Below are positions 8,972-17,607 of a DNA stretch of 64,000 nt, one piece after another. Below the pieces are notes generated by a model. The model was not told where the DNA came from, did not search any database, and was given only the letters and a program-made list of their open reading frames with translations. Position 1 is the stretch's first letter; every line of letters starts with the position of its first letter. The stretch is from Agathobaculum butyriciproducens (GTDB lineage Bacteria > Bacillota > Clostridia > Oscillospirales > Butyricicoccaceae). The stretch covers positions 434,001 to 498,000 of the forward strand of contig QEKJ01000001.1 of assembly GCA_003096535.1 (NCBI GenBank), read 5' to 3'. Made by a program: the position numbers and the translations under genes.

Positions 8972-9003
8972 AAAAAAAGAGAACCCTCTCACGAAGGTTC
9001 TCT
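8972..9003 (-). terminator. Terminator after the O-antigen-ligase-like gene
   Basis: GAGAACCTTCGTGAGAGGGTTCTC followed by seven T residues on the minus strand, directly after the stop of the gene at 9010: a canonical intrinsic terminator, given here by its parts (stem GAGAACC/GGTTCTC). Confidence 0.85.
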
Positions 9004-9009
9004 AAAAAA

Positions 9010-10608
9010 TCAGTTTTTTCGCTTTCGAAAGTACCCGAGGTACATAACCGCTGCCGCCATGCTCCAGAAATACGCCATCATATACGGCACCTCGAAGATA
9101 TTCTCGAAGTAGCAGTGCACCAGCACGCCGCACATGCCTGCGAACATGGAAACCGCCAGCACGCGCGTGCGGTCGCCCTTGGTGTAGCCGGTACGACCGA
9201 TCGAGCGCAGGCTCCACAGCACCAGACCGAACAGCAGCAGGATAAAGAATGCCAGACCGAGATAACCCATCTCGACCAGCGTTTTCAGATAATAGTTATC
9301 CATGTAGAAGTAGGAGAAATCCTTGGTCTCCTCGATGACCTTGTTCTGCATGGCAACCGCGCCGCCGAAGCGGCCGAGGCCGAAGCCGAGCACCGGATTG
9401 CTCTCCTGCAGCAGCTTAAGACCCTTGGACCAGCGAATAACACGACCTGCACGGCGGCTTGCCGCAAGGTAATCCGCGGTAAACAGATAGGTGATGCGGT
9501 TCGCAATAGACGGGATTGCCAGCAGTGCACCGACACCGGCCACGCCCATCAAAGCGATCAAACGACGGTCCAGAAAGATGGCGAAGATTACAACAGCTAC
9601 TGCCAGACCGCCCCAGGCACCCTTGGAAAAGGTGAAAATGCAGCTCAGGCACATCATGCCGGTCGCGCAGATAGCCAGCACCTTGACCCACATTTTACTG
9701 CTGTAATATGCAAGGCCTGCCACCATCGGGGCAAACAGCACCAGCAGACTGCCCATGATATTCGGGCTGCCGGTGAGCGAGTACACACGCGTACGCACGC
9801 TGGCCTCAGTCTGGGAGACCCAGCTCGACGGGATCGGCGCGGCTACGATATACTGATAAATACCGTGCGCCGCAATGCAAAGCGCCATCACGACGAGCGC
9901 ACCGTAGAATACCGCGAAATCACGGTCGTTCTCAATCAGGCGGGTGACGAGGAAGAACCAGAACAGGTACTCCACAACCGCACGGTAGCCCGCTACCGCG
10001 ATATGCGTATTCGGAGAAACCGCACACATCAGGAAAAAGCCGACCGCGATGAACAGCAGCAGATAGGCATCCACCGGCGTAGCACGCGAGCCGAGCGGCG
10101 CACGCTTCATCGCCATGTGCCACAGGATGTACGCAAATGCAGCAAGCATCAGACACTCATCCCACACAGATGCCACAAACGACGGCAGATAACCGGCGTC
10201 CGACACCCAGCGGACAGCGGAATCGAGCGGCAGATACATCGCCAGACAAATCAGCAGCAGACCGCGCATGCCGACGAACCTGCAGGCTCTGCCGATCAGG
10301 CCGCCGCCTGCGACACGCTCAATCGGCCGCCAGACGGCAAGGCAGATGCGGTAGATCAGGCTGTTTGCCGCAATTCCGCCCAGTTTTTCGACAAACCGGC
10401 GCAGCGCTGCCAGAATCCGCGCATAGGTGCTGTTCGCCGCTGTACATATCGGTGCCGCGCAGAATTTATTCCACAGACGGCAGAATACCGAGCCTGGGTA
10501 CGCCTGTCGGATACGGTTAAAGAATCCCGCGATAGCGCCCTCGTGGTACCATGCGCGCAGACACATCAGCAGCCGCACGAACAGACTGTTTTCAAATAAC
10601 GCTTTCAT
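9010..10608 (-). CDS. O-antigen ligase/Wzy-like polytopic membrane protein
   Basis: A 532-residue protein with about 10-12 membrane helices. The cytoplasmic N-terminal stretch (1-110) is rich in Arg and aromatic residues. Helices begin near 115, and the Wzy_C-type region (about 300-450) contains SLTGSPNIMGSLLVLFAPM, FTFSKGAWGGL and a large outer loop with GFGLGRFGGAV. Members of this family join or polymerise glycan chains at the outer face of the membrane. The substrate cannot be read here. It starts 5 nt after the DUF4330 gene with only a weak ribosome site, so coupling is likely. A teichoic or capsular glycan role is inference. Confidence 0.75.
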   Translation of the reverse strand: MKALFENSLFVRLLMCLRAWYHEGAIAGFFNRIRQAYPGSVFCRLWNKFCAAPICTAANSTYARILAALRRFVEKLGGIAANSLIYRICLAVWRPIERVAGGGLIGRACRFVGMRGLLLICLAMYLPLDSAVRWVSDAGYLPSFVASVWDECLMLAAFAYILWHMAMKRAPLGSRATPVDAYLLLFIAVGFFLMCAVSPNTHIAVAGYRAVVEYLFWFFLVTRLIENDRDFAVFYGALVVMALCIAAHGIYQYIVAAPIPSSWVSQTEASVRTRVYSLTGSPNIMGSLLVLFAPMVAGLAYYSSKMWVKVLAICATGMMCLSCIFTFSKGAWGGLAVAVVIFAIFLDRRLIALMGVAGVGALLAIPSIANRITYLFTADYLAASRRAGRVIRWSKGLKLLQESNPVLGFGLGRFGGAVAMQNKVIEETKDFSYFYMDNYYLKTLVEMGYLGLAFFILLLFGLVLWSLRSIGRTGYTKGDRTRVLAVSMFAGMCGVLVHCYFENIFEVPYMMAYFWSMAAAVMYLGYFRKRKN

Positions 10609-10613
10609 AGGCT

Positions 10614-11120
10614 TTAATTATCCGCAATATCGACCGAATCAATGTTGCCGGTCGTCTCAAAATCGTTGGTCTTTACAATGAATGTACGGCCTGCACGCAC
10701 CTCCTGCGTACCGATGGCCGGTGCAGGCGTACCCTTGGAAACCTTGGTCGTGATGGTGAATACCAGATCCTTCTTCTCCGGATCGGTTGCCGTTACAATG
10801 CGGCCGTCAGCGGTGGTAACCTGCTGATTGTAATCCTCGATCTTCATATCAGTGATCTGCGCATTGACATAGCTGTTGCCGTTTACCAGCGACTTGCCTA
10901 CCTGACTGTTGCGCTGCACCTCGTTTACCAGGAACGGCGTTGCACCGCGTACGCGGACGGTCATCGTCAGGGAGACTTGCGGAGACGCAACCTCCTTGAT
11001 CTGCTTAGCAAACAGCTTGTAGCCGACACCCGCTACGACAGCGATCGCAGCGACCAGCACCAGCAGATCGACAACATTGATGATGCCGAACAGCTTGCCC
11101 TTTTCGTTAATGATCTTCAT
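10614..11120 (-). CDS. DUF4330 membrane-anchored protein
   Basis: A 168-residue protein with one N-terminal membrane helix (about 16-36, VVDLLVLVAAIAVVAGVGY) and an extracytoplasmic domain of beta character (VSLTMTVRVRG, FTITTKVSKG, GRTFIVKTNDFETTG). This is the DUF4330 layout. The function is unknown, but pairing with an O-antigen-ligase-like gene 5 nt downstream suggests a role in surface glycan assembly. The start follows GGAGGAAATTT at good spacing, and a clear promoter lies at 11164-11192. Confidence 0.75.
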   Translation of the reverse strand: MKIINEKGKLFGIINVVDLLVLVAAIAVVAGVGYKLFAKQIKEVASPQVSLTMTVRVRGATPFLVNEVQRNSQVGKSLVNGNSYVNAQITDMKIEDYNQQVTTADGRIVTATDPEKKDLVFTITTKVSKGTPAPAIGTQEVRAGRTFIVKTNDFETTGNIDSVDIADN

Positions 11121-11163
11121 AAATTTCCTCCGTTGGCAAATGAATTTCGTGTTTCACTGTGTC

Positions 11164-11192
11164 ATTATACCATAGAGAGCGTTAAAAGTTAA
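11164..11192 (-). promoter_or_regulatory. Promoter of the DUF4330/O-antigen-ligase-like operon
   Basis: TTAACT (11192-11187), 17 nt, TATAAT (11169-11164) on the minus strand. The -35 overlaps the stop codon of the upstream small gene. Confidence 0.7.
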
Positions 11193-11407
11193 GTGTTATC
11201 TTTGTGGCGAAACAAATCAACAAGGAAAGAGCGGAACTCGATTTTCTCGCTGTTTCCCGCATCCTTTCCTGCCGCCTCCTCGCAGGTGATGGAAAACGCC
11301 GTACACCACCATGCCGCACGAGGACTCTGCGGCGCAAACGCCGACCAGAACAGCACAAGAACCGCTGTCAGCACTGCCGCGAGTGCCTTTCTATCCTGTT
11401 TCTGCAT
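11189..11407 (-). CDS. Small single-helix membrane protein, unknown
   Basis: The ATG at 11407 (second Met of the open frame) follows AAAGGCGG at 7 nt and gives 72 residues, beginning MQKQDRKALAAVLTAVLVLF. There is one hydrophobic segment (about 8-25, possibly a signal anchor), then a Cys-containing middle and a charged tail ending FRSFLVDLFRHKDNT. I do not recognise a family. It sits between ispE and the DUF4330 promoter in the same direction, so it may be the last gene of the ispE group. Expression is plausible from the ribosome site, but coding status is not certain. Confidence 0.5.
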   Translation of the reverse strand: MQKQDRKALAAVLTAVLVLFWSAFAPQSPRAAWWCTAFSITCEEAAGKDAGNSEKIEFRSFLVDLFRHKDNT

Positions 11408-11471
11408 AACAAAACCGCCTTTCTGCATCCGGTGTACCCAGTATGCCCGAAAGGCGGCTTTCTATACCCGT

Positions 11472-12374
11472 TTAATTGCAGGTTTCCGTCAGGAATGTAT
11501 CTGCGAAACGGCGACGCAGCATTTTCGCTGCCGTTTTGGCGCGGCTCTCATCCGAGAACAGGCCGTACACGGTCGGGCCGGAGCCGCTCATCAGCGTACC
11601 GTCCGCACCGTTTTCTGCGAGAAACGACTTGATTTCACCGATCTGGCGGCGTTTTGCCGCCGTAACGGTCTCCATCACGTTGGACAGGTACGCGCACACG
11701 CCCTCGTAATCTCCCTGATCGAGTGCAGCCATCATGCCCTTGTTGTCCGGATGCTCGAGGATATCCACGCTGTCGATCTCCTGATAGACCTCCTTGGTCG
11801 GCACCGCAAACGGCGGCTTGCACAGCACGACCCAGCAGTGCGGCATATCGGGCAGCAGGCTCAACTCCTCGCCGATGCCCTGCGCCAGCATGGTGCCGCC
11901 GCGCAAGCAGAACGGCACATCGGCACCCAGTTTAAGTCCCATCTCGCACAGCTCGTCGTCGGTCAGACCGGCTGTATGCAATGCGTTGAGCGCACGCAGT
12001 ACAGCCGCCGCGTCCGTCGAGCCGCCTGCCAGACCTGCCGCAACCGGAATGCGCTTTTCGATATGAATCTCGCAGGTTTCGAGTAGTGCGCCGGTCTCCT
12101 TGTAGAACAGCTCCGCCGCACGGTACGCCAGATTGCGCTCATCGGTCGGCAGAAACGGCAGGCTGCAGCTCAGCACGATGCCGCGCGGCTTTTTCTCGCC
12201 GTGGATGGTGGTAACGCGCACGGTATCGTGCAGCGCGATCGACTGCATGACCATCTCCACCGTGTGGTAGCCGTCCTCCCGCCGTCCGGTGACGTCGAGC
12301 GTCAAGTTGATCTTTGCACGGGCACGAACGGTCGTATCCGCGTGTGTAATTTCCTGCTTTCTTCCAAAAAACAT
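11472..12374 (-). CDS. ispE: 4-diphosphocytidyl-2-C-methyl-D-erythritol kinase
   Basis: IspE phosphorylates CDP-methylerythritol in the non-mevalonate isoprenoid pathway. The 300-residue product has the GHMP-kinase layout. AKINLTLDVTGRREDGYHTVEMVMQSI (about 19-45) holds the substrate-binding Lys and Asp, the glycine-rich ATP loop is IPVAAGLAGGSTDAAAVLRA (about 109-128), and the C-terminal motif is MSGSGPTVYGLF (about 261-272). Length is normal. The ribosome site before the ATG is modest (GAGGCTG). The PHP phosphatase gene lies 19 nt upstream on the same strand. Confidence 0.97.
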   Translation of the reverse strand: MFFGRKQEITHADTTVRARAKINLTLDVTGRREDGYHTVEMVMQSIALHDTVRVTTIHGEKKPRGIVLSCSLPFLPTDERNLAYRAAELFYKETGALLETCEIHIEKRIPVAAGLAGGSTDAAAVLRALNALHTAGLTDDELCEMGLKLGADVPFCLRGGTMLAQGIGEELSLLPDMPHCWVVLCKPPFAVPTKEVYQEIDSVDILEHPDNKGMMAALDQGDYEGVCAYLSNVMETVTAAKRRQIGEIKSFLAENGADGTLMSGSGPTVYGLFSDESRAKTAAKMLRRRFADTFLTETCN

Positions 12375-12393
12375 GTTATTTCAGCCTCTACAT

Positions 12394-13197
12394 TTATTTC
12401 AGTGCGATCTGCACCGGTTTGCGCTCTCGGAACACGGTAACGTGGGTAAAGCCTGCGTCGAGTGCATTCTTCACGCAGTCGTCTACGCCGCGCGCCACGG
12501 TGTCCAGCGTGTGCGAATCCGAGCCGATCGAGATGCGCTCGCCGCCCATGCGCTTGTATTCGTACAGAATATTCTGCGGTGGACCGACTTTTTTCTGCCA
12601 GCCCGCAATGCCGGCAGCATTCAGCTCAAGCGCATAGCCATGGTCGATGCACGAGCGCAGCACCTGCTGGACGCGGTCCATATAATTGTCAAACGACGGG
12701 ATATAGTCGCCGTGCTTCATCACGCGCAGCGGATAGTCAATATGTGCCAGCACATCAAAGCCGCCGTGCTCCTCGAGCAGCAGCAGCTGATCGAAATACT
12801 CGTGCAGGAACTTGTCGCAGTCCATATTCGGAAAGTCGTGAAAGTAGATATCCAGATCGTTCGGCATAGCATGCAGCGAGCCGATGACCATATCGAACGG
12901 ATGCGTGCGGACAAAATCGTCCGCGTCCGGTGTGGCGTGCATCTGGCCTATCTCCATACCCGCCAGAACCTCAATACCGCCGTTCCCTGCCGGACGGCGC
13001 TTTTCCCATACCTCGCGCGCACAGGCTTCCGGGTCACGGTTGTCGCGCGTGCCGCCCGAACGCAGAAAATCCAGATGATCGGTAATGCCGATGATATCCA
13101 GTCCGGCCTGCTCGCAGGCCTGAATTTTATCGTCGATGGACTGCGGATACTGGGCGTCAGCCGAATATTCGGTGTGCATATGCAGGTCTACCCGCAT
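12394..13197 (-). CDS. PHP-family phosphatase, histidinol-phosphatase type
   Basis: A 267-residue PHP-domain metallo-phosphoesterase. Metal ligands are visible as HMH (6-8), the acidic pair within TDHLDFLRSGG, EIGQMH, GSLH and a late SDSH. The layout matches HisK-type histidinol-phosphatases, which release phosphate from L-histidinol phosphate. No other histidine genes are nearby, so a different phosphate ester is possible. The ATG follows AAGGAGGAACGTCC at ideal distance. It is flanked by a CPBP gene 12 nt upstream and ispE 19 nt downstream, so all three are probably co-transcribed. Confidence 0.85.
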   Translation of the reverse strand: MRVDLHMHTEYSADAQYPQSIDDKIQACEQAGLDIIGITDHLDFLRSGGTRDNRDPEACAREVWEKRRPAGNGGIEVLAGMEIGQMHATPDADDFVRTHPFDMVIGSLHAMPNDLDIYFHDFPNMDCDKFLHEYFDQLLLLEEHGGFDVLAHIDYPLRVMKHGDYIPSFDNYMDRVQQVLRSCIDHGYALELNAAGIAGWQKKVGPPQNILYEYKRMGGERISIGSDSHTLDTVARGVDDCVKNALDAGFTHVTVFRERKPVQIALK

Positions 13198-13209
13198 GGA
13201 CGTTCCTCC

Positions 13210-14103
13210 TTATAGATAATTGAACACGGTCTGTACAAAGCAGGCGACGATCAGTAGAAACATGCCTGCATTCTGCAAAACGGCTTTAAGCGACGGCGCA
13301 CAGGGTCCGTGCAGCCAGACCTGCTGTTTTCTGCCGCGAACGAGCAGGATCATGCCGATCACCAGCATCGCCATCCAGAACAGGCCGAGCGCCGACTGCG
13401 CGGCTATGGTATCCGGCAGCAGCATGGGCACCACCGAGCCGATGATGTTGAACAGCATGTGCAGCAACACCGAGGTGCGCAGCAGTCCGGTGCGGTAGTA
13501 CGCGTAGGACAGCAGCAGACCGAGCGCAAAGGCGTAGAAAAACTGCTCCAGATTGGCGTGATACAGGCCGAACAGCAGTGCAGAAATGAAGGCGCCCGGC
13601 TTCTGCCCGTACCGCGCAAGACGGCCGGCCAGCAGACCGCGGAACACCAGCTCCTCACACAGCGGACCGATGATGCAGGCACCGAGAACGATGGCCGCCA
13701 TCGGCATCTGCGAAAAGCTCTCGTCCACCATGCCGACCGGATCACGTCCGGTCAGAGCGTAGACCATGTCGTTGATATTCGTGCCGATGAGCGAACCGAG
13801 CCACATCAGCGCACAGCCGATGACAAACCACCGGCCCATACGCTTTGCGCCTGCCCGCTCCCTGCAGAACGGCATCGGCGGTGTTTTGCGCCATATACAG
13901 AACACGATCGGCAGCGATACCGCATAATGTCCGACGAGCAGCAGCAGGTAATACAGCGTTTCCGGCATGCGGAACGGCAGGATCCAGCCGTCCAGCCAGT
14001 ACAGGCCGAACTGCCAGAGGATCGACCACAGCATGATCGCCAGCACGGAAAATCCCAGCTTCGAGCAGTAGCGGCGCTCCTGCGGGATATCAATTTGCTC
14101 CAT
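13210..14103 (-). CDS. CPBP-family intramembrane protease
   Basis: Membrane protein of 297 residues, starting at MEQIDIPQ after AGAGGAAA; a longer frame start exists but lacks a ribosome site. It has about eight helices. The CPBP (Abi, Rce1-like) motifs are complete: EELVFR (Glu150, Glu151, Arg155), FGLYH (His182) and HMLFN (His215, Asn219), the glutamate/histidine active site. Bacterial members handle prenylated or peptide substrates, bacteriocin immunity or surface maturation; which applies here cannot be told. It is the first gene of the CPBP-PHP-ispE run. Confidence 0.88.
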   Translation of the reverse strand: MEQIDIPQERRYCSKLGFSVLAIMLWSILWQFGLYWLDGWILPFRMPETLYYLLLLVGHYAVSLPIVFCIWRKTPPMPFCRERAGAKRMGRWFVIGCALMWLGSLIGTNINDMVYALTGRDPVGMVDESFSQMPMAAIVLGACIIGPLCEELVFRGLLAGRLARYGQKPGAFISALLFGLYHANLEQFFYAFALGLLLSYAYYRTGLLRTSVLLHMLFNIIGSVVPMLLPDTIAAQSALGLFWMAMLVIGMILLVRGRKQQVWLHGPCAPSLKAVLQNAGMFLLIVACFVQTVFNYL

Positions 14104-14122
14104 AAAAGTTTCCTCTCCGGGC

Positions 14123-14155
14123 AAAAACAGAGGCGGAGCCTATGCTCCGCCCCCA
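14123..14155 (-). terminator. Terminator of ackA
   Basis: On the minus strand GGCGGAGCATAGGCTCCGCC forms a strong stem and is followed by TCTGTTTTT. It lies 24 nt past the ackA stop and just before the CPBP gene. Confidence 0.85.
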
Positions 14156-14178
14156 TATTTGTCTAATTGACGAAAGAC

Positions 14179-15390
14179 TTACTGAGCCTTGGCCTCGTTT
14201 ACCAGACGCTCGGTATCCTTGGCGATCATAAGCTCCTCGTTGGTCGGAATAACCAGAACGCGAACGCGTGCCCAGTCGATGGAGATATCCATCTGCTTGC
14301 CGCGGTACTTGTTCTTCTCCGGGTCGATCTTGATGCCGAGGTACTCGAGGTGCTCGCAGACATCCCAGCGAACCGAACGGTCGTTCTCGCCTACGCCTGC
14401 GGTGAAGATGATAGCGTCTACGCCGCCCATCTCAGCAACGTAGGAACCGATGATCTTCTTAACGGACAGGTTGAACATATCCTTCGCCAGAGCAGCACGC
14501 GCGTTGCCGTCAGCAACAGCAGCATCCAGATCGCGGAAGTCGGAGGATACGCCGGAGATACCCAGCATACCGGACTTCTTGTTCAGGATATTGATGACCT
14601 CGTGTGCGTCCATGTGCTCGTGCTCAGCCAGGAACTCGATGATAGCCGGGTCGATGTTGCCGGCACGGGTGCCCATCGGCAGACCGTCCAGCGGAGTAAA
14701 GCCCATGGAGGTATCGAAGCTCTTGCCGCCATTGATTGCGCAGATAGAAGAACCATTGCCGAGGTGGCAGGTGATCAGGCGCAGCTCCTCGAGCGGACGA
14801 CCGAGCATCTCAGCAGCCTGCTGAGAAACGTACTTGTGGCTGGTGCCGTGGAAGCCGTAGCGGCGGATCTTGTACTTCTCGTAATACTCATACGGTACTG
14901 CGTACATATAGTGGGACTGCGGCATGGTCTGATGGAATGCGGTATCGAATACTGCAACCATCGGAACATCCGGGCCCATAACCTCGCGGCAAGCCTCGAT
15001 GCCGGTCAGGTTAGGCGGATTGTGAAGCGGTGCCAGCGGTACGCAGTCCTCGATAGCCTTGATGACCTTCTCGGTGATGATAACGCTGTCCGAGAAGAAC
15101 TCGCCGCCGTGTACAACGCGGTGACCTACTGCGTCGATCTCGCTCATAGAGGAGATGACACCCTTTTCCGGATCGAGCAGAATGTTGATAACAGACTGGA
15201 TCGCTTCCTTGTGGGTGGGCATTGCGATGTCAAACTTGAACTTCTCATCGGACTTGTTGCCGGTGTGGGTCAGCACACCGTCGATGCCGATGCGCTCGCA
15301 CAGGCCCTTCGCCATTACCTCGCCCGACTCGGTGTCGAGCAGCTGGTACTTCAGCGAAGAACTGCCAGCGTTGATTACCAATACTTTCAT
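14179..15390 (-). CDS. ackA: Acetate kinase
   Basis: AckA converts acetyl phosphate and ADP to acetate and ATP, the last energy-yielding step of acetate fermentation. The product has 403 residues with the start at [17 protein letters not shown] after AAGGGAG; the longer open frame is not supported. Signature segments are present: NAGSSS (7-12), [37 protein letters not shown] and HLGNGSS. The usual partner pta is not in view. The gene is divergent from tmcAL, whose product uses acetate, with 165 bp between them. Confidence 0.98.
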   Translation of the reverse strand: MKVLVINAGSSSLKYQLLDTESGEVMAKGLCERIGIDGVLTHTGNKSDEKFKFDIAMPTHKEAIQSVINILLDPEKGVISSMSEIDAVGHRVVHGGEFFSDSVIITEKVIKAIEDCVPLAPLHNPPNLTGIEACREVMGPDVPMVAVFDTAFHQTMPQSHYMYAVPYEYYEKYKIRRYGFHGTSHKYVSQQAAEMLGRPLEELRLITCHLGNGSSICAINGGKSFDTSMGFTPLDGLPMGTRAGNIDPAIIEFLAEHEHMDAHEVINILNKKSGMLGISGVSSDFRDLDAAVADGNARAALAKDMFNLSVKKIIGSYVAEMGGVDAIIFTAGVGENDRSVRWDVCEHLEYLGIKIDPEKNKYRGKQMDISIDWARVRVLVIPTNEELMIAKDTERLVNEAKAQ

Positions 15391-15466
15391 TTGCGAAAAC
15401 TCCCTTATGCCGTATTTGGCGGCTTGCATAAAGCCGCGGAAGCCTATATAATAATGCTATATTTTT

Positions 15467-15495
15467 ATTCTACACGATTCTTTGCAAATGTACAA
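15467..15495 (-). promoter_or_regulatory. Promoter of ackA
   Basis: TTGTAC (15495-15490), 17-nt spacer, TAGAAT (15472-15467) on the minus strand; the transcript would start about 75 nt before the ackA ATG. Confidence 0.65.
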
Positions 15496-15555
15496 CCCCT
15501 TTTTCGAGGTTTTTACCTTGCAGACCGCTGTCATCTCACTGAAAGGAGCACCGTC

Positions 15556-16722
15556 ATGACCGTATGCGGCATCACCGCCGAGTATAATCCGTTTCACACG
15601 GGGCATCTGCACCACATTGCCGAAACCCGGCGCAGCCTCGGCGAAAACGCCGTGATCGTATGCGTGATGAGCGGCAATTTCGTCCAGCGCGGCGATTTTG
15701 CCGTGCTGGATAAGTATGCGCGTGCCGAAATGGCCGTGCGCTGCGGCGCTGACCTCGTGGTTGAACTGCCGCTTGCGGCGGCGCTGTCCTCGGCGGAGGG
15801 CTTCGCCAAGGGTGCGGTGCAGACGCTGCATGCACTCGGGTGCGGCACGGTGTCGTTCGGCGCGGAGACTGCGGATACGGATTTGCTTTTACAGGCAGCA
15901 GAACTCTTGAACAGCCTGCCGATGAAGGGAGAATCCGGCTCTCCGCACCTGTCCTACGCCGCCAGACGGCAGGAAGAACTCAGCAAAGTCAACAAACAGG
16001 CTGCCGTTCTTTTGGATAACCCGAACAACACGCTCGCCGTGGAATACTGCCGCTTCCTGCTCCCGCTCGGGATGCGCCCGCTTGCGGTGCTCCGGCAGGG
16101 CGCGGCCCACGATGCGCGTGCGCCGCACAGCGGCTTTGCCTCAGCGAGTCTGCTGAGAGCGCATTTGCGAGATGGCGATTTCGCGTTCTGCGCACCGTTC
16201 CTGCCGCCTGCGGCTCGCGCCGTGTGGAAGAAGGCCGCAGATTGCGGTGAAGCGCCGGTCGCTCTGCCGGAGGACACACTGCTCGCGCTGCTGCGGACGG
16301 CACTCTATCAGGGCAGACTGCGGACCGGCTCGGCAGACGGCTTTGACGAGCGGCTGTGCAAGGCGGTCTATACGGCACATTCGTTCTCGGATGCTGTAGA
16401 AAAGGCTCGAACGCGGCGGTTTCCGGCGGCTCGTGTGCGCCGTGCGCTCCTGCGGTCTGTGCTCGGTGTGGAGACGGACGCACCTGTCTCCCCGGCTTAT
16501 CTGCGCGTACTGGCGCTCGGTGTGCGCGGACGGGCGGCGCTCAAGCAGGCTGCCCTGCCCGTTATCGTCAAGCCGGCAACGGAAAAACGGCTTTCCGACG
16601 CTCTACAGCCCGCTTTGCGCCGCGACACGTTCGCGGATGATCTGTTTGCGCTTGCACTTCCTGATCCCGAACGGAGAATCGGCGGCGGACATTTCCGCAA
16701 AACGCCGTTTTGTCTGCGCTGA
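15556..16722 (+). CDS. tmcAL: tRNA(Met) cytidine acetate ligase
   Basis: TmcAL (YlbM family) activates acetate with ATP and forms N4-acetylcytidine at the wobble base of elongator tRNA-Met. The product has 388 residues; the ATG at 15556 follows GAAAGGAG. The nucleotidyltransferase-like N-terminus has EYNPFHTGHLHH with the HxGH-type site at 14-17, then VMSGNFVQRGDFAVLDKYAR and a long helical C-terminal part. A much longer upstream extension of the frame is only a shadow of ackA. The divergent neighbour ackA makes the acetate this enzyme uses; whether the pairing matters is inference. Confidence 0.9.
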   Translation: MTVCGITAEYNPFHTGHLHHIAETRRSLGENAVIVCVMSGNFVQRGDFAVLDKYARAEMAVRCGADLVVELPLAAALSSAEGFAKGAVQTLHALGCGTVSFGAETADTDLLLQAAELLNSLPMKGESGSPHLSYAARRQEELSKVNKQAAVLLDNPNNTLAVEYCRFLLPLGMRPLAVLRQGAAHDARAPHSGFASASLLRAHLRDGDFAFCAPFLPPAARAVWKKAADCGEAPVALPEDTLLALLRTALYQGRLRTGSADGFDERLCKAVYTAHSFSDAVEKARTRRFPAARVRRALLRSVLGVETDAPVSPAYLRVLALGVRGRAALKQAALPVIVKPATEKRLSDALQPALRRDTFADDLFALALPDPERRIGGGHFRKTPFCLR

Positions 16723-16723
16723 A

Positions 16724-16752
16724 TTGACAATCCTCTCATTTTGCTTTACAAT
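16724..16752 (+). promoter_or_regulatory. Promoter of the DUF554 gene
   Basis: TTGACA (16724-16729), 17 nt, TACAAT (16747-16752), about 35 nt before the ATG; the -35 begins two bases after the tmcAL stop. Confidence 0.8.
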
Positions 16753-16788
16753 AAACTTTAGCGTTGTAAAGTGAAACGAGGGGATTTT

Positions 16789-17532
16789 ATGATTGGTCTT
16801 GGAACCATTGTAAATGTTGGCACGGTGCTTATAGGCACTACGATCGGTATACTGTTAAAAAACGGTCTGCCGAAACGCTTTGAAAAAACGGTCATGCAGG
16901 GACTGGGACTAAGCACCTGCTTTATCGGTATAGGCGGAACACTCAGCGAAGTATTGACCATACAGGATGGCGAAATCGGCACCCAGCATACCATGCTGAT
17001 TATACTCTGTCTGGCACTCGGCGCTGTCATCGGTGAAGCGCTGAATATCGAGCAGCGACTGGAGGATTTCGGTGCATTCTGTCAATCACACTTTGCTGCC
17101 AAAGGGGACAGCCGATTTGTTGAAGGCTTCGTTACCGCATCTCTTCTGTTTTGTGTCGGTGCAATGTCAATTGTCGGTGCATTAAACGATGGTCTGAATG
17201 GTGACCCAACCATGCTGATTGCCAAGGCTATTCTGGATGGTGTTGCCTCGATTCTCTTCGCCGCATCTCTCGGCAAGGGCGTATACCTGTCTATTGTGCC
17301 GATTTTCTTCTATCAAGGCGGCATTACATTGATGGCACGATTCATCCGTCCCTGGCTGACCGATGTCTTGATCGGTCAAATGTCGTGTGTCGGCTCCGTG
17401 CTGATTTTTGCCATTAGCTTGAATCTCATCTTCAACAGCAAGCTGCGCGTCGGCAATCTGCTGCCTGCGATCTTCCTGCCGGTGCTGTTTTTCTTTCTGG
17501 CGCAGTTTTTCCCGACTCTCGGCACCTTATAA
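16789..17532 (+). CDS. DUF554 (YdfK/YqgA-type) membrane protein
   Basis: A 247-residue polytopic membrane protein of about seven helices. It begins MIGLGTIVNVGTVLIGTTIG after ACGAGGGG, preferred over an in-frame upstream ATG without a ribosome site. The family marks are the N-terminal GT.VN...I..G segment, LFCVGAMSIVGALNDGL in the middle and GNLLPAIFLPVLFF near the end. The biological role of DUF554 proteins is not settled; transport is a guess. It has its own promoter and stands alone between tmcAL and the alcohol dehydrogenase gene. Confidence 0.85.
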   Translation: MIGLGTIVNVGTVLIGTTIGILLKNGLPKRFEKTVMQGLGLSTCFIGIGGTLSEVLTIQDGEIGTQHTMLIILCLALGAVIGEALNIEQRLEDFGAFCQSHFAAKGDSRFVEGFVTASLLFCVGAMSIVGALNDGLNGDPTMLIAKAILDGVASILFAASLGKGVYLSIVPIFFYQGGITLMARFIRPWLTDVLIGQMSCVGSVLIFAISLNLIFNSKLRVGNLLPAIFLPVLFFFLAQFFPTLGTL

Positions 17533-17544
17533 AATCGACACAGT

Positions 17545-17573
17545 TTGACTTTCTTTTCGCCCTCCCGTATAAT
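17545..17573 (+). promoter_or_regulatory. Promoter of the zinc alcohol dehydrogenase gene
   Basis: TTGACT (17545-17550), 17 nt, TATAAT (17568-17573), 35 nt before the ATG. Confidence 0.8.
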
Positions 17574-17607
17574 GGATATAACATTTAACGAAACGGAGCC
17601 GTAAACT

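Noticed and set aside
14167-15555. Long upstream extension of the tmcAL frame
   Set aside because: This is the reverse of ackA. The real tmcAL start at 15556 has GAAAGGAG and the family N-terminus.
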